In this document: piece after piece, positions 7,704-15,767 of the stretch | Layout: each line of letters starts with the position of its first letter | How positions within the stretch are numbered: the first letter of the stretch is position 1 | Assembly (NCBI GenBank): GCA_900766185.1 | Contig: CAAFUL010000030.1 | Location: 1-28,151 of the forward strand | DNA from: an uncultured Johnsonella sp. | GTDB lineage: Bacteria; Bacillota; Clostridia; Lachnospirales; Lachnospiraceae | DNA: 28,151 nt | Direction of reading: 5' to 3' | Made by a program: the position numbers and the translations under genes | The notes under the pieces: generated by a model | Databases searched by the model: none | Told to the model about the DNA's origin: nothing | Seen by the model: the letters and a program-made list of their open reading frames with translations, nothing else

Positions 7704-8312
7704 ATGAGACTTAGACATATTACAACTTCAGCTATTATGGCTGCCGCAATATTTATAATGCATATGCCTACAGCAAATGCTGCCACCGGAAACAACTTTG
7801 AGAGTAATCTTTATGAAACTGCCGTAAACGACCTTGACACTGATTCCTATGATAAGGAGTATATTAATGAAATTTTACATGGGAATAATTCACTTAGTGA
7901 ATCTGAACGCCGTACTTTGACTGATGCATATAATAAAATTAATGACCTTCAGCGCCAGATTGACGGAATATATTCCGGCATAGAAGAACTTGAAAACAGG
8001 TTGTATAAAGATTTTGAAGCTCAGGATCAGGATGAAATTGAAAAAGAGATAAAAAACAGCACTAAAATAAGTGAAAATGAAAAGCAGGAGCTTATCGCAG
8101 GTTATAAAAAGGTAGATGAACTTACTGAACAGATAAATAAAGTGTATGATGTTGACAGAGAACTTACATCTGAGGAAGAAAGTAAAGTAAAGGAACTTGA
8201 AAATAAGCTTGATGAAATTTACAAAAAAAATGCTGAAATTGAAGATAAGGTTTTCGAAGATAATCGTATAACTCCGGTTCCGTACGATGACGATTCCGAT
8301 ACTTCAAAATAG
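7704..8312 (+). CDS. Exported coiled-coil protein with internal repeat
   Basis: 202 residues. It starts with a signal peptide (basic MRLRH, hydrophobic stretch, probable cleavage after TANA, residue 26). The rest is highly charged and predicted helical or coiled coil. Two related segments are visible: residues about 54-90 (with 'LSESERRTLTDAYNKINDLQ') and about 112-148 (with 'ISENEKQELIAGYKKVDELT'), each ending in QI(D/N)xxY, so the protein arose by internal duplication. It lies 63 bp upstream of the response regulator, behind the promoter with tandem repeats. It could be an extracellular accessory or stress-sensing protein for the kinase, as CpxP is for CpxA, but no homology is claimed. The ribosome binding site is AAAGGAGAAA. 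Confidence 0.75.
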   Translation: MRLRHITTSAIMAAAIFIMHMPTANAATGNNFESNLYETAVNDLDTDSYDKEYINEILHGNNSLSESERRTLTDAYNKINDLQRQIDGIYSGIEELENRLYKDFEAQDQDEIEKEIKNSTKISENEKQELIAGYKKVDELTEQINKVYDVDRELTSEEESKVKELENKLDEIYKKNAEIEDKVFEDNRITPVPYDDDSDTSK

Positions 8313-8375
8313 GCTTATATTAATAAAAAATTGAAGTATATATAAGTATAGTTAGATATAAATCTTGGAGTAGCC

Positions 8376-9074
8376 ATGGAAAAACTTATTTATGCAGCTG
8401 ATGATGATGCAAATATATGTGAAATACTTAAGACCTTTCTGGAAGATGCCGGTTACAGGGTAAAGGTATTTAGTACGGGAGATGCGCTTTTTGAAGAATT
8501 TGCAAAAACGCCGTCAGATCTTGTGGTACTTGATATAATGATGCCGGGAAATGACGGCATCATTATATGCAAAAAATTAAGAGAAATATCACATATTCCG
8601 ATCATACTTCTGACAGCTAAAGACAGCGATTTGGATTATATACTCGGTATAAACAGCGGCGGTGATGACTATCTTATAAAACCTTTCCGCCCATCCATAC
8701 TTATTACAAAGATTAAGTCTATTTTCAGGAGAATGGATATGGAGAGATCAAGGCATGGTGAGTATGAGGATAAAGCAGCCGGTTTTGCCGACCTGTATTA
8801 TGAGCCTAAACATCACGGTATTTTTTGCAACAAAAAGAATCTCGGTCTTACCGCTACGGAGCTTTCACTTTTAAAGTATATGATTCAGTCGGCAGGCAGT
8901 GCTATTTCAAGAGATGAGCTTTTAAATAAGATATGGGGTATAAATGCAGAAGTGGAAACAAGAGCGGCTGACGAAACCGTAAGCAGGATTCGCCAGAAAA
9001 TGAGAAATGTAAAAAGCAAAGCTATTATCTCTACAATATGGGGATTTGGCTATAAGCTGGAGGTAAAAGAGTGA
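8376..9074 (+). CDS. OmpR-family response regulator
   Basis: 232 residues. Receiver domain at residues 1-120 with the acidic pocket D9-D11, phosphoacceptor D53 ('VVLDIMMPGNDG'), T80 and K102. A winged-helix Trans_reg_C DNA-binding domain at about 135-230 includes 'LTATELSLLKYM' and ends 'STIWGFGYKLE', typical of OmpR/PhoB. The stop overlaps the kinase start by 4 bases (GTGA), so the two are made together. The likely target is its own operon through the repeats at 7582-7614. Confidence 0.93.
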   Translation: MEKLIYAADDDANICEILKTFLEDAGYRVKVFSTGDALFEEFAKTPSDLVVLDIMMPGNDGIIICKKLREISHIPIILLTAKDSDLDYILGINSGGDDYLIKPFRPSILITKIKSIFRRMDMERSRHGEYEDKAAGFADLYYEPKHHGIFCNKKNLGLTATELSLLKYMIQSAGSAISRDELLNKIWGINAEVETRAADETVSRIRQKMRNVKSKAIISTIWGFGYKLEVKE

Positions 9075-10342
9075 AGCATATTAAGATACTTATAGCCTCT
9101 GCAGTTTTTGTTCTGACATTTTTAGTTTGTACACTTCTGTTTTATGCCTCAAATATGGTAATGCATGGCTATATAAAAAATATGGCTGAAGATATCATTT
9201 TACATACTATAAAAAATGATATCTATTACAATTATAACGGTGAATCATATGAAGAAGCCGGATATAGTTTATATCCCGAGATTTTCGCTGTTGATTCTGA
9301 GTACAATGCGATTAATGATGATAAAAATATAAACTATAATTTTTACAGGGATAATTATTACTTTTACGCCGAGACGGATAAAAAGATTGTAGACTGGTGC
9401 AGGAAAAATACTGAAAAAGATAAAATAATAAGGGTTTTGGCAGGTAGCAGCAAGTATTATGTATATCAAAGTGTAGGAAAACTTGTTAAAAAAGAAGATT
9501 TTTACGATACAGTTCCTCCTGACAGTTCTGAGGAAGGCATTTCTGTGATCTGGATTATTTATGTTGATGTAACTTCGGAGGAGCTTATTATAAATAAAGT
9601 CAACAGCGTGCTTATATTTGTAATGCTCTTTTGTACCGTAACTGCAGGTTTTTTAGGCATTATTATAGGTAGGGCGGTAGAATTTAACCAGAAAAGGCAG
9701 AAAGAATTTTTTGAGAATGCCTCGCATGAGCTTAAAACCCCTTTAATGTCGATACAAGGATATGCGGAGGGGATTGAAACCGGAGTTGTAAATGATGTTC
9801 CTAAAGCTGCAGCGGTAATTATAAATGAAAGCACGAAGATGGCAGCTCTGGTGGACGAGATACTCAGTCTTTCACGCCTTGAAAGCGGTGCACTGCATAT
9901 AAAGATACAGGAACTTTCATTGCGTGAGGTAATCTATGACTGTTTGTATGCACTTGAGGCTGAGTTTGCTAAAAAAGGTATAGCACTGGAGGAAGATATA
10001 AAGGATGTGTTTATTAATGCAGATCTTAAACAGTTTGAAACTGTGGTGGTAAATATACTTTCAAACACACTTCGTCATGCAGATAAATCAGTTAAAATAA
10101 CTGCTGATGAAGAAAGACTTGTTATATATAATGATGGAGAATCAATATCAGATGAAGATATAAAACATGTGTTTGAACGCTTTTATGCAGGTAAAAAAGG
10201 CAGTACGGGCATTGGAATGGCTCTTACTAAGGAAATAATTAAAAAGCATGGCTGGCATATTACTGTTAAGGGGATTGCGGACGGTACACAATTTATAATT
10301 TATTTTAATAAAAAATTACAAAAAGGGAGCTTCCCAAACTAA
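9071..10342 (+). CDS. Sensor histidine kinase
   Basis: 423 residues. Membrane helices at about 6-28 and 176-200 flank an extracellular sensor region of about 145 residues that is rich in Tyr and Asn and has no known domain. The HisKA box 'NASHELKTPLMSIQGYAEG' carries the phosphorylated H219. The ATPase domain shows the N box around N328 ('VVNILSNTLRHA'), the G1 box 'YNDGE' and the G2 box 'GSTGIGMAL'. There is little or no HAMP domain between helix 2 and the HisKA box. Start is GTG with GGAGGT upstream, overlapping the response regulator. The stimulus is unknown; the exported repeat protein upstream is a candidate partner. Confidence 0.92.
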   Translation: MKHIKILIASAVFVLTFLVCTLLFYASNMVMHGYIKNMAEDIILHTIKNDIYYNYNGESYEEAGYSLYPEIFAVDSEYNAINDDKNINYNFYRDNYYFYAETDKKIVDWCRKNTEKDKIIRVLAGSSKYYVYQSVGKLVKKEDFYDTVPPDSSEEGISVIWIIYVDVTSEELIINKVNSVLIFVMLFCTVTAGFLGIIIGRAVEFNQKRQKEFFENASHELKTPLMSIQGYAEGIETGVVNDVPKAAAVIINESTKMAALVDEILSLSRLESGALHIKIQELSLREVIYDCLYALEAEFAKKGIALEEDIKDVFINADLKQFETVVVNILSNTLRHADKSVKITADEERLVIYNDGESISDEDIKHVFERFYAGKKGSTGIGMALTKEIIKKHGWHITVKGIADGTQFIIYFNKKLQKGSFPN

Positions 10343-10709
10343 TTGAGAACCTTGTAAAAGATGGTAATTATGGAATGCCATATCTGAAGGAAGTTGGGAC
10401 ACGATCCTCTTAGACATGGAAGGTTTATCATCATAAAATCAATGGATTTAGACTTGACAGAATAGAATGGTTATCAGAATGTCTGCTGTTGTTAAAATAA
10501 AAACATATGATACACATAAATTCAGGAAGCAAGCGGATACTGTAAAGATTTGATGAAGTTAAAAAGTTGTGTTATATTAGTAAAATAGATAAAGAAGTAT
10601 TTTAAGCGAATAAGCCTTGCAGGAGTGCCGGACTATATTCATACAAAGCAAGGAGAAAGTAAGAAGCTTTAGAGTCCTGCATACAAAACTAAAAGAGGGG
10701 TGAGGGGCT
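10343..10709. other. Gap with possible decayed coding sequence
   Basis: No intact gene. In one frame from about 10339 to 10500 a protein-like stretch can be read with a single TAG near 10411 ('DGNYGMPYLKEVGTRSS' stop 'TWKVYHHKINGFRLD'), which may be a remnant of an old gene; I do not recognise it. Further on, CCTTGC (10615-10620) and GCAAGG (10648-10653), and GCAGGA (10619-10624) with TCCTGC (10675-10680), can form alternative stems just before the next gene. Confidence 0.3.
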
Positions 10710-11570
10710 GTGGATGAAAAGAAAAAGAACAATAGACTATCTATGTACTGTCTGCTTATTTGGAATGTATTTATATACGGAATTCTAATATTTTTATTTG
10801 TGAATTTGTTAAAAAGAAGAATCAGCGGAGTAGCTGATAGTATAGAAGAATCAGTTTTCCTTATACTTATACCCGTATTCCTGATAGTAAATATAAAACC
10901 TGTTTTTCTTAATATAAGAAAGCTTTATTTTTCATATCAAAACGATACAGTAGACGAAAAATCGGAATATGAAGCTAAAGCAAATAGATATGCATTTATG
11001 AATATGTACCGAAGGCTTAGCATAAGGAGGATATGTCTGGTTTTATCATTGCCGCTTTTGTATCTTGTCATGTTGGCAGTGTTTTTGCCGATTGCAAGTA
11101 AAGGAGTGATTTCATGGAAGTTTGCACTTGAGCTTTTTTATAATCGCTCTATGCAGCTTGCATTTTTACCATTTGTATTAGTACCCTCATTAATCAGTTT
11201 AAGAATATATTTTGCAAGCAGGCATAATATTTATATGCTTATGCAAATTTATGACAGGCTATCGGCGGAGGAACTTAAGAATATTGACAGTATCAAAGAA
11301 AAACAGATGGTATATGTATTTACCAAGGAGTTTTTAATCAACTGGGACGGGTGCTTAAATATTGTTGTACTGGGAGAAATAAAAAAAATAGAGTATGTAG
11401 GATATTTTTACTTTCTTATATATGGAACAAGGTTAAGCATAAGCTGCAATAAAAAATATGAGATATGGTCTTACGGTCCTTCCGAGGCTGAGTGGGTAGA
11501 AAGAGGCTTCCTTCCACCTGATAAAAAAGCTGAAAAAAGCATATCTTTTAATATACAGCTGCCTCACTAA
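10710..11570 (+). CDS. Hypothetical four-helix membrane protein
   Basis: 286 residues, not recognised. Hydrophobic helices are visible at about residues 12-34, 46-64, 107-130 and 147-168, in two pairs separated by a charged loop (residues about 70-105). The C-terminal 110 residues look soluble and beta-rich ('FLINWDGCLNIVVLGEIKKI') and resemble the form of YcxB-like C-terminal domains, but no family can be named safely. The start is GTG 10710 after a GAGGGG-type site; the next in-frame ATG is at codon 12. The AlkC-like gene starts 28 bp downstream and may be co-transcribed. Confidence 0.65.
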   Translation: MDEKKKNNRLSMYCLLIWNVFIYGILIFLFVNLLKRRISGVADSIEESVFLILIPVFLIVNIKPVFLNIRKLYFSYQNDTVDEKSEYEAKANRYAFMNMYRRLSIRRICLVLSLPLLYLVMLAVFLPIASKGVISWKFALELFYNRSMQLAFLPFVLVPSLISLRIYFASRHNIYMLMQIYDRLSAEELKNIDSIKEKQMVYVFTKEFLINWDGCLNIVVLGEIKKIEYVGYFYFLIYGTRLSISCNKKYEIWSYGPSEAEWVERGFLPPDKKAEKSISFNIQLPH

Positions 11571-11598
11571 AGCTAAAGATTGGAGAGATTAAGCGTTA

Positions 11599-12333
11599 AT
11601 GGCTACAAAAGTAAAAGATTATTATGATGTTACTTATTTAGAAGAACTTGCTGCTAAAATTTCGGCTGTAACGAGTGAGTTTAATGAGAAGATATTTTTT
11701 GAACTAACTAAAAGTACAGTAGAGAGTTTAGAATTTAACCAAAGGCAGGAACTTATAGCGAAGGCTTTGTATGAGGCATTTACTGTGGATTATAAGCAGG
11801 TACTTATAATTTTTAAAAAGATTTTAGGAAAAGAGTTAAGAGGAAACAGTGGAGCATTTACAGAAGGTTGGTGGCTTTGGCCATTTGGGAAATATGTTGA
11901 GATGTATGGGGATGAATATTTTGAGGAGAGCATAGATTTTAGCAAAGAACTGACCAAGAGATTTACTTCAGAATACTGTATGAGACCTTTGATCAAAAAG
12001 TATCCCGAAAAGTCCTTGGAAATACTAAAAGGCTGGAGCAAGGACGAGCATGAGAGGGTCAGAAGGCTTTCGAGTGAATGTTTGAGAATAAGGTTGCCAT
12101 GGGCAAAGAAACTCTTTACCGCCTTGGAATATTTTGATGAATATTTTGAAATCCTCAGTAATCTAAAGGATGACAAGGACAAGTATATACAAAAAAGTGT
12201 AGCAAACAACTTAAATGATTTGTATAAGGAAGATGCGGATAAATTTTATTTTATAATAAATACTTGGAAGAAGGAAAGCCCGAGTAAAGAGTGCGAATGG
12301 ATCATAAAACATGGATCAAGGAATGTAGATTAA
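11599..12333 (+). CDS. AlkC-like DNA alkylation repair protein
   Basis: 244 residues of HEAT-like helical repeats. Family hallmarks are clear: 'GWWLWPFGKYVEMYG', 'LTKRFTSEYCMRPL', 'VRRLSSECLRIRLPWAK' and 'YIQKSVANNLNDL'. These are the conserved blocks of the AlkC/AlkD superfamily (COG4335), glycosylases that remove cationic alkylated bases such as 3-methyladenine without flipping them out. The protein ends at 'WIIKHGSRNVD', at or near the end of the repeat domain, with no C-terminal Ig-like domain as in some AlkC forms. A short C-terminal truncation is possible. It stands near a uracil-DNA glycosylase family gene. Confidence 0.8.
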   Translation: MATKVKDYYDVTYLEELAAKISAVTSEFNEKIFFELTKSTVESLEFNQRQELIAKALYEAFTVDYKQVLIIFKKILGKELRGNSGAFTEGWWLWPFGKYVEMYGDEYFEESIDFSKELTKRFTSEYCMRPLIKKYPEKSLEILKGWSKDEHERVRRLSSECLRIRLPWAKKLFTALEYFDEYFEILSNLKDDKDKYIQKSVANNLNDLYKEDADKFYFIINTWKKESPSKECEWIIKHGSRNVD

Positions 12334-12382
12334 GTTTATAAATTATAAAAGTAATCATAAGGTAAGTGTAGGATACATTATA

Positions 12383-12411
12383 TTGACATTAGGTATGCTT
12401 TTACCTATACT
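12383..12411 (+). promoter_or_regulatory. Consensus promoter of DUF4177-like gene
   Basis: Perfect TTGACA (12383-12388), 17-bp spacer and TATACT (12406-12411), about 50 bases before the GGAGGG site of the small gene. One of the strongest-looking promoters in the window. Confidence 0.8.
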
Positions 12412-12463
12412 GAACGAAAGTATTTCGTATCACAATAATAATTAAATATTGGAGGGAAAAAAT

Positions 12464-12718
12464 ATGTGAGATAATGTTCCGGGAAGAGCTTCTGGAGGAG
12501 ATAACGAAAAGTATGTTGTATTGCAGGTAGTACTTACAGAGAAATTGTTTGGAACCGGTTCAGGAGTAACAAGTCTTACAAACCTTCAAACCGAGATCAA
12601 CAGGCAAGCTGCTAAAGGCTACAGACTGCATACCATTTCGACAACTTCTTCAGGCTCCAAGGGATTTCTTGGAGGAGATAAAATTCAGGCTACCATGATA
12701 TTTGAAAGAATTGATTAG
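12464..12718 (+). pseudogene. DUF4177-like small protein, stop at codon 2
   Basis: The site GGAGGG is followed by ATG at 12464, but the next codon is TGA. After it the same frame runs open for 82 more codons ('DNVPGRASGGDNEKYVVLQV...' to 'QATMIFERID'). The KYVVLQV start, a middle stretch 'LTNLQTEINRQAAKGYRLHT' and a final beta strand match the small DUF4177 fold. A TTG at 12521 could start a 65-residue form, but it would lose the first beta strand and has no well-placed site. With consensus promoter, ribosome site and terminator intact, a recent nonsense mutation or a sequencing error is likely. Confidence 0.65.
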
Positions 12719-12768
12719 ACTGACAGAGGGTTTAATAACAAAATATTTTACATAATATGAAACTATGC

Positions 12769-12814
12769 TCCCGCCGTATATAAGGCTTAAATGCCTGATA
12801 TGGTGGGATTTTTT
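12769..12814 (+). terminator. Intrinsic terminator
   Basis: A long stem TCCCGCCGTATATAAGGC / GCCTGATATGGTGGGA (with G-U pairs) around TTAAAT, followed by six T. It ends the DUF4177-like transcript. Confidence 0.85.
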
Positions 12815-12870
12815 ATTATAAGTAGCCTCAATTATTCACTGCCACATATTGTAAAAGGGCTTTTTAACTT

Positions 12871-12899
12871 TTGCAAAGTTTTAATATTTGAAATATAAT
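12871..12899 (+). promoter_or_regulatory. Promoter of uracil-DNA glycosylase family gene
   Basis: TTGCAA (12871-12876) and TATAAT (12894-12899) are 17 bp apart, about 38 bases upstream of ATG 12938. Confidence 0.65.
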
Positions 12900-12937
12900 A
12901 AAAATCATAGAGTTTTACAGGCGTTAAAGGAGTTTAT

Positions 12938-13522
12938 ATGGATAATTTTATTGAAGAACTTAAAAAAGAAATCATGTCTGATGAGCAAAACCTTGAATTT
13001 ACAAAAGAGGGGCAAAAGCCTTTGTTTTATATAGAGGAAAACTCACGCATACTTATAGTAGGTCAGGCCCCGGGAGTAAAAGCCATGGAAAGAGGTAAAT
13101 GTTGGGACGATCAAAGCGGTAAAAGACTTAGGGATTGGATGGGAATAGATGAGGATGTCTTTTACAACTCAGGTCTTATAGGTATAGTACCTATGGACTT
13201 TTACTATCCGGGCAAGGGTAAAAGCGGTGATTTACCCCCGAGAAAGGGGTTTGCAAAAAAGTGGCATGAGAGGATACTGTCCCATTATAAAAATATAAGT
13301 CTGAGTATACTGGTAGGAAGCTATGCACAAAATTATTACCTTGCAGAGCGTAAGAAAAAGACCTTGACCGAAACCGTAGCCGCTTATAAAGAGTACTTGC
13401 CGAGTTTCTTTCCTATAGTACATCCCTCACCCAGAAATATTATATGGCAGGCTAAAAATCCTTGGTTTGAGGAGGAGGTAGTACCGGCACTTAAGAAAGA
13501 GGTGGCAAAAATTATAGGTTAA
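12938..13522 (+). CDS. Uracil-DNA glycosylase family protein
   Basis: 194 residues. Motif 1 is 'VGQAPG' (41-46) and motif 2 is 'HPSPRN' (160-165), the two active-site loops of the uracil-DNA glycosylase superfamily, which cuts uracil from DNA to begin base excision repair. The length and the absence of an N-terminal four-cysteine cluster argue against the iron-sulfur family 4 and 5 enzymes. It fits the single-domain group often annotated simply as 'uracil-DNA glycosylase family'. It has its own promoter and an AAAGGAG site. Substrate preference is not certain. Confidence 0.85.
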   Translation: MDNFIEELKKEIMSDEQNLEFTKEGQKPLFYIEENSRILIVGQAPGVKAMERGKCWDDQSGKRLRDWMGIDEDVFYNSGLIGIVPMDFYYPGKGKSGDLPPRKGFAKKWHERILSHYKNISLSILVGSYAQNYYLAERKKKTLTETVAAYKEYLPSFFPIVHPSPRNIIWQAKNPWFEEEVVPALKKEVAKIIG

Positions 13523-13556
13523 CAGCTGTGATTTATTAATAAAGTAGCTAAGATAT

Positions 13557-13585
13557 TTTTACTATTACCAAAAAAGGTGTATAAT
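13557..13585 (+). promoter_or_regulatory. ldh promoter
   Basis: TATAAT at 13580-13585, with a weak -35 (TTTTAC, 13557-13562) 17 bp upstream. The leader to ATG 13654 is about 60 bases. Confidence 0.55.
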
Positions 13586-13653
13586 AGAGGGGTAAACTTA
13601 TGTTGCGTGCTACAATTATTATAGTAGCAGTTGTTTTAAGAAAGGACAAAAGT

Positions 13654-14604
13654 ATGTCAGAGGTAAATGATAGGAAAGTGGCAATTATAGGTTGCGGTTT
13701 TGTAGGTTCAAGTTCAGCCTTTGCTCTTATGCAAAGCGGACTTTTTTCAGAAATGGTATTAATAGATGCTGATGTAAACAGGGCAGAAGGTGAGGCACTT
13801 GATATAAGCCACGGGCTTCCGTTTGCAAAGCCTATGAAAATATATGCAGGAGGCTATGAAGACATAGCGGATGCAGCAATTGTTATAGTAACGGCAGGTG
13901 CAGGTCAAAAGCCGGGAGAGACAAGACTGGATCTTGTGAAGAAGAATGTGGAAATATTTAAATCAATCATACCCGAGATAGCAAAGCAGGATTTTAAGGG
14001 AATACTTTTAATTGTTGCAAATCCGGTGGATATATTAACCTATGTTGCAGCCAAGTTAAGCAAACTTCCACAAGGTCGTGTATTCGGCTCAGGTACGGTA
14101 CTTGACTCAGCCAGACTTAAATATTTGCTTGGGGAGCATCTTGATGTAGATAACAGAAGCGTTCATGCCTTTATTATAGGAGAGCATGGAGACAGTGAGA
14201 TGGCGGCATGGAGCAGTGCCAATGTATCAGGTATACCGCTTAACGACTTTTGTGAGATGAGGGGTTATTTTAAACATGAAGAGTCCATGAAAAAAATCTT
14301 GGAAGAGGTCAAAAACAGTGCCTATGAAATAATAGAGAAAAAGCATGCAACTTACTACGGAATCGCAATGTCTGTAAGGCGCATCTGTGAAGCGATAATA
14401 AGGGATGAGAGGTCAATACTGCCGGTATCATCCATACAAAAAGGTGAATATGGCATAGAGAATGTGGCTCTCAGTATCCCGGCTATAGTAGGAAGAGAAG
14501 GAGTTGAAAAGGTTGTTCCTATTAAGTTAAGTGATACTGAAAAGAAAGAGCTTATAAAGTCTGCCGAAACACTTAAAAATGTTTTAGGTACTGTAGAATT
14601 CTAA
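13654..14604 (+). CDS. ldh: L-lactate dehydrogenase
   Basis: 316 residues from ATG 13654, which has AAAGGA seven bases upstream; an earlier in-frame ATG at 13600 would add 18 hydrophobic residues that the family lacks. The Rossmann motif 'IIGCGFVGSS' (11-20) binds NAD. 'AGAGQKPGETR' (81-91) carries the substrate-specificity glutamine Q85, where malate dehydrogenases have arginine, and R91. R154 binds pyruvate and H178 in 'IIGEHGDSE' is catalytic. It reduces pyruvate to L-lactate with NADH in the cytoplasm, regenerating NAD in fermentation. It is a single-gene transcript closed by the structured terminator downstream. Confidence 0.93.
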   Translation: MSEVNDRKVAIIGCGFVGSSSAFALMQSGLFSEMVLIDADVNRAEGEALDISHGLPFAKPMKIYAGGYEDIADAAIVIVTAGAGQKPGETRLDLVKKNVEIFKSIIPEIAKQDFKGILLIVANPVDILTYVAAKLSKLPQGRVFGSGTVLDSARLKYLLGEHLDVDNRSVHAFIIGEHGDSEMAAWSSANVSGIPLNDFCEMRGYFKHEESMKKILEEVKNSAYEIIEKKHATYYGIAMSVRRICEAIIRDERSILPVSSIQKGEYGIENVALSIPAIVGREGVEKVVPIKLSDTEKKELIKSAETLKNVLGTVEF

Positions 14605-14621
14605 AATATAAAAATAAATAT

Positions 14622-14718
14622 AAAAAGCATCTTCTTGTGTAGATTACACTGCCCGAGTCATTAGACAGTAGGACTGATTTGGGACAGGACGCTAACTATA
14701 CTAAAGAGGATGCTTTTT
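14622..14718 (+). terminator. Branched terminator or small structured RNA
   Basis: AAAAAGCATCTTC (14622-14634) pairs with GAGGATGCTTTTT (14706-14718, one G-U pair), ending in a T run. The 70-base inside is not a plain loop: GTGTA-GAT-TACAC is a perfect hairpin, and CCCGAGTC can pair with GAC...GGG. The result is a multi-branched fold between ldh and yoaK. It probably terminates ldh, but the elaborate inside could also be a small RNA. Confidence 0.6.
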
Positions 14719-14775
14719 ATAAGTAATGCACCAAACCGGCTTTAATGTAACAATGTAAATGTGCGAAACCTTGCA

Positions 14776-14803
14776 TTGACAGATAAAGGTGATAAAATAT
14801 ATC
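14776..14803 (+). promoter_or_regulatory. yoaK-like gene promoter
   Basis: TTGACA (14776-14781), a 16-bp spacer and TATATC (14798-14803). Transcription would begin near 14810, almost on top of ATG 14815, which favours the TTG start at 14836. Confidence 0.6.
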
Positions 14804-14835
14804 CCATATAAAGTATGATTTTAAGGGGAAGCAAA

Positions 14836-15534
14836 TTGAGCGAGAGAGTTAAAAGACAGACATCGGAAACGATTGAAATAGGCATATTTTTGGCACTTGC
14901 AGGCGGATTTATGGATGCATATTCCTACCTGTGCAGAGGCAAGGTATTTGCAAATGCTCAAACCGGAAATATGCTCTTACTGGGTATAAAACTTACAGAA
15001 GGCGATATAAAATCGGCTTTTAAATACATAATGCCTGTGCTGGCATTTACATTGGGAATATTTATATCCGATACAGTAAGGTATACAATAAACAAAGGAT
15101 TTTCCGACAATAAAAAACTTTTACACTGGAGACAGTATACCCTGCTTATAGAAATATCTCTGCTTTTAAGTGTGTGCTTTATCCCACAAGAATACAACAT
15201 AATAGCCAATTCAATAACTTCCATGGCTTGCGGTATGCAGGTGGAAAGTTTCAGGAAAATACATGGCAACGGAATAGCTACCACCATGTGTATAGGGAAC
15301 TTAAGAAGTGGAACGGAGAACCTATATAGTTTCTTTAAAGAAAAAAGCAAAACACATCTTAGAAAGGCGGGACTTTATTATTTTATAATACTTTGCTTTA
15401 TAATAGGAGCTGTGCTTGGAAATATTTGCATAGATATATTTAAGGAAAAGTCTATGGTAGTCTGTGTACTCTTTCTTTTTGTGGGTTTTATGATGATGTT
15501 TAAAAAAGAGTGGGGCAAAGTAGGGGACTGTTAG
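14836..15534 (+). CDS. YoaK family (DUF1275) membrane protein
   Basis: 232 residues from TTG 14836, which has AAGGGGA six bases upstream; ATG 14815 in the same frame has no site and lies at the predicted transcription start. About six membrane helices. 'LALAGGFMDAYSYLCRGKVFANAQTGNML' in pieces ('GGFMDAYSYL', 'FANAQTGNML') is the diagnostic DUF1275 signature, with 'GMQVESFRKIHGNGIATTMC' following. Function of the family is unknown; it is an inner-membrane protein. It is convergent with the WYL regulator gene. Confidence 0.85.
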   Translation: MSERVKRQTSETIEIGIFLALAGGFMDAYSYLCRGKVFANAQTGNMLLLGIKLTEGDIKSAFKYIMPVLAFTLGIFISDTVRYTINKGFSDNKKLLHWRQYTLLIEISLLLSVCFIPQEYNIIANSITSMACGMQVESFRKIHGNGIATTMCIGNLRSGTENLYSFFKEKSKTHLRKAGLYYFIILCFIIGAVLGNICIDIFKEKSMVVCVLFLFVGFMMMFKKEWGKVGDC

Positions 15535-15575
15535 GGTATTTGTAAGGTAAGATTTGAAACAGGAAAGTTAAAAAA

Positions 15576-15618
15576 GTGCGGTACCGGAAGCAGGTTTTCT
15601 GCAACATCAGTACTGCAC
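15576..15618 (+). terminator. Possible terminator hairpin after yoaK-like gene
   Basis: GTGCGGTAC (15576-15584) pairs with GTACTGCAC (15610-15618), with an inner hairpin GCAG/CTGC (15590-15602). There is no T tail, so terminator activity is uncertain. Confidence 0.35.
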
Positions 15619-15623
15619 TAATG

Positions 15624-15746
15624 TAGTGTATCATTGATATTTAATTAATATCTGTAATAGTAGAGTAAATCTCAAATTTCTTTATTATGTAGTTGTTACA
15701 ATCTATTAACAAAGTAGCAATAAGGCTAAATATCAACGATACTATA
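15624..15746. repeat. Inverted repeat between convergent genes
   Basis: TAGTGTATCATTGATATTTA (15624-15643) is repeated in inverted form at 15727-15746 (17 of 20 bases). A second pair, AATCTCAA near 15669 and TTGAGATT near 15760, is also inverted. It lies at the boundary between the core-like genes and the CRISPR locus, is about 123 bp, and could be a miniature element or a bidirectional terminator. Confidence 0.45.
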
Positions 15747-15767
15747 TACCGGTTTTACTTGAGATTA

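Noticed and set aside
10325..10335. GGGAGCTTCCC as terminator of the kinase gene
   Set aside because: Stem is too short, lies before the stop codon and has no T run.
13600..13653. N-terminal extension of lactate dehydrogenase
   Set aside because: The 18 extra residues are absent from the family, and AAAGGA sits correctly before ATG 13654.
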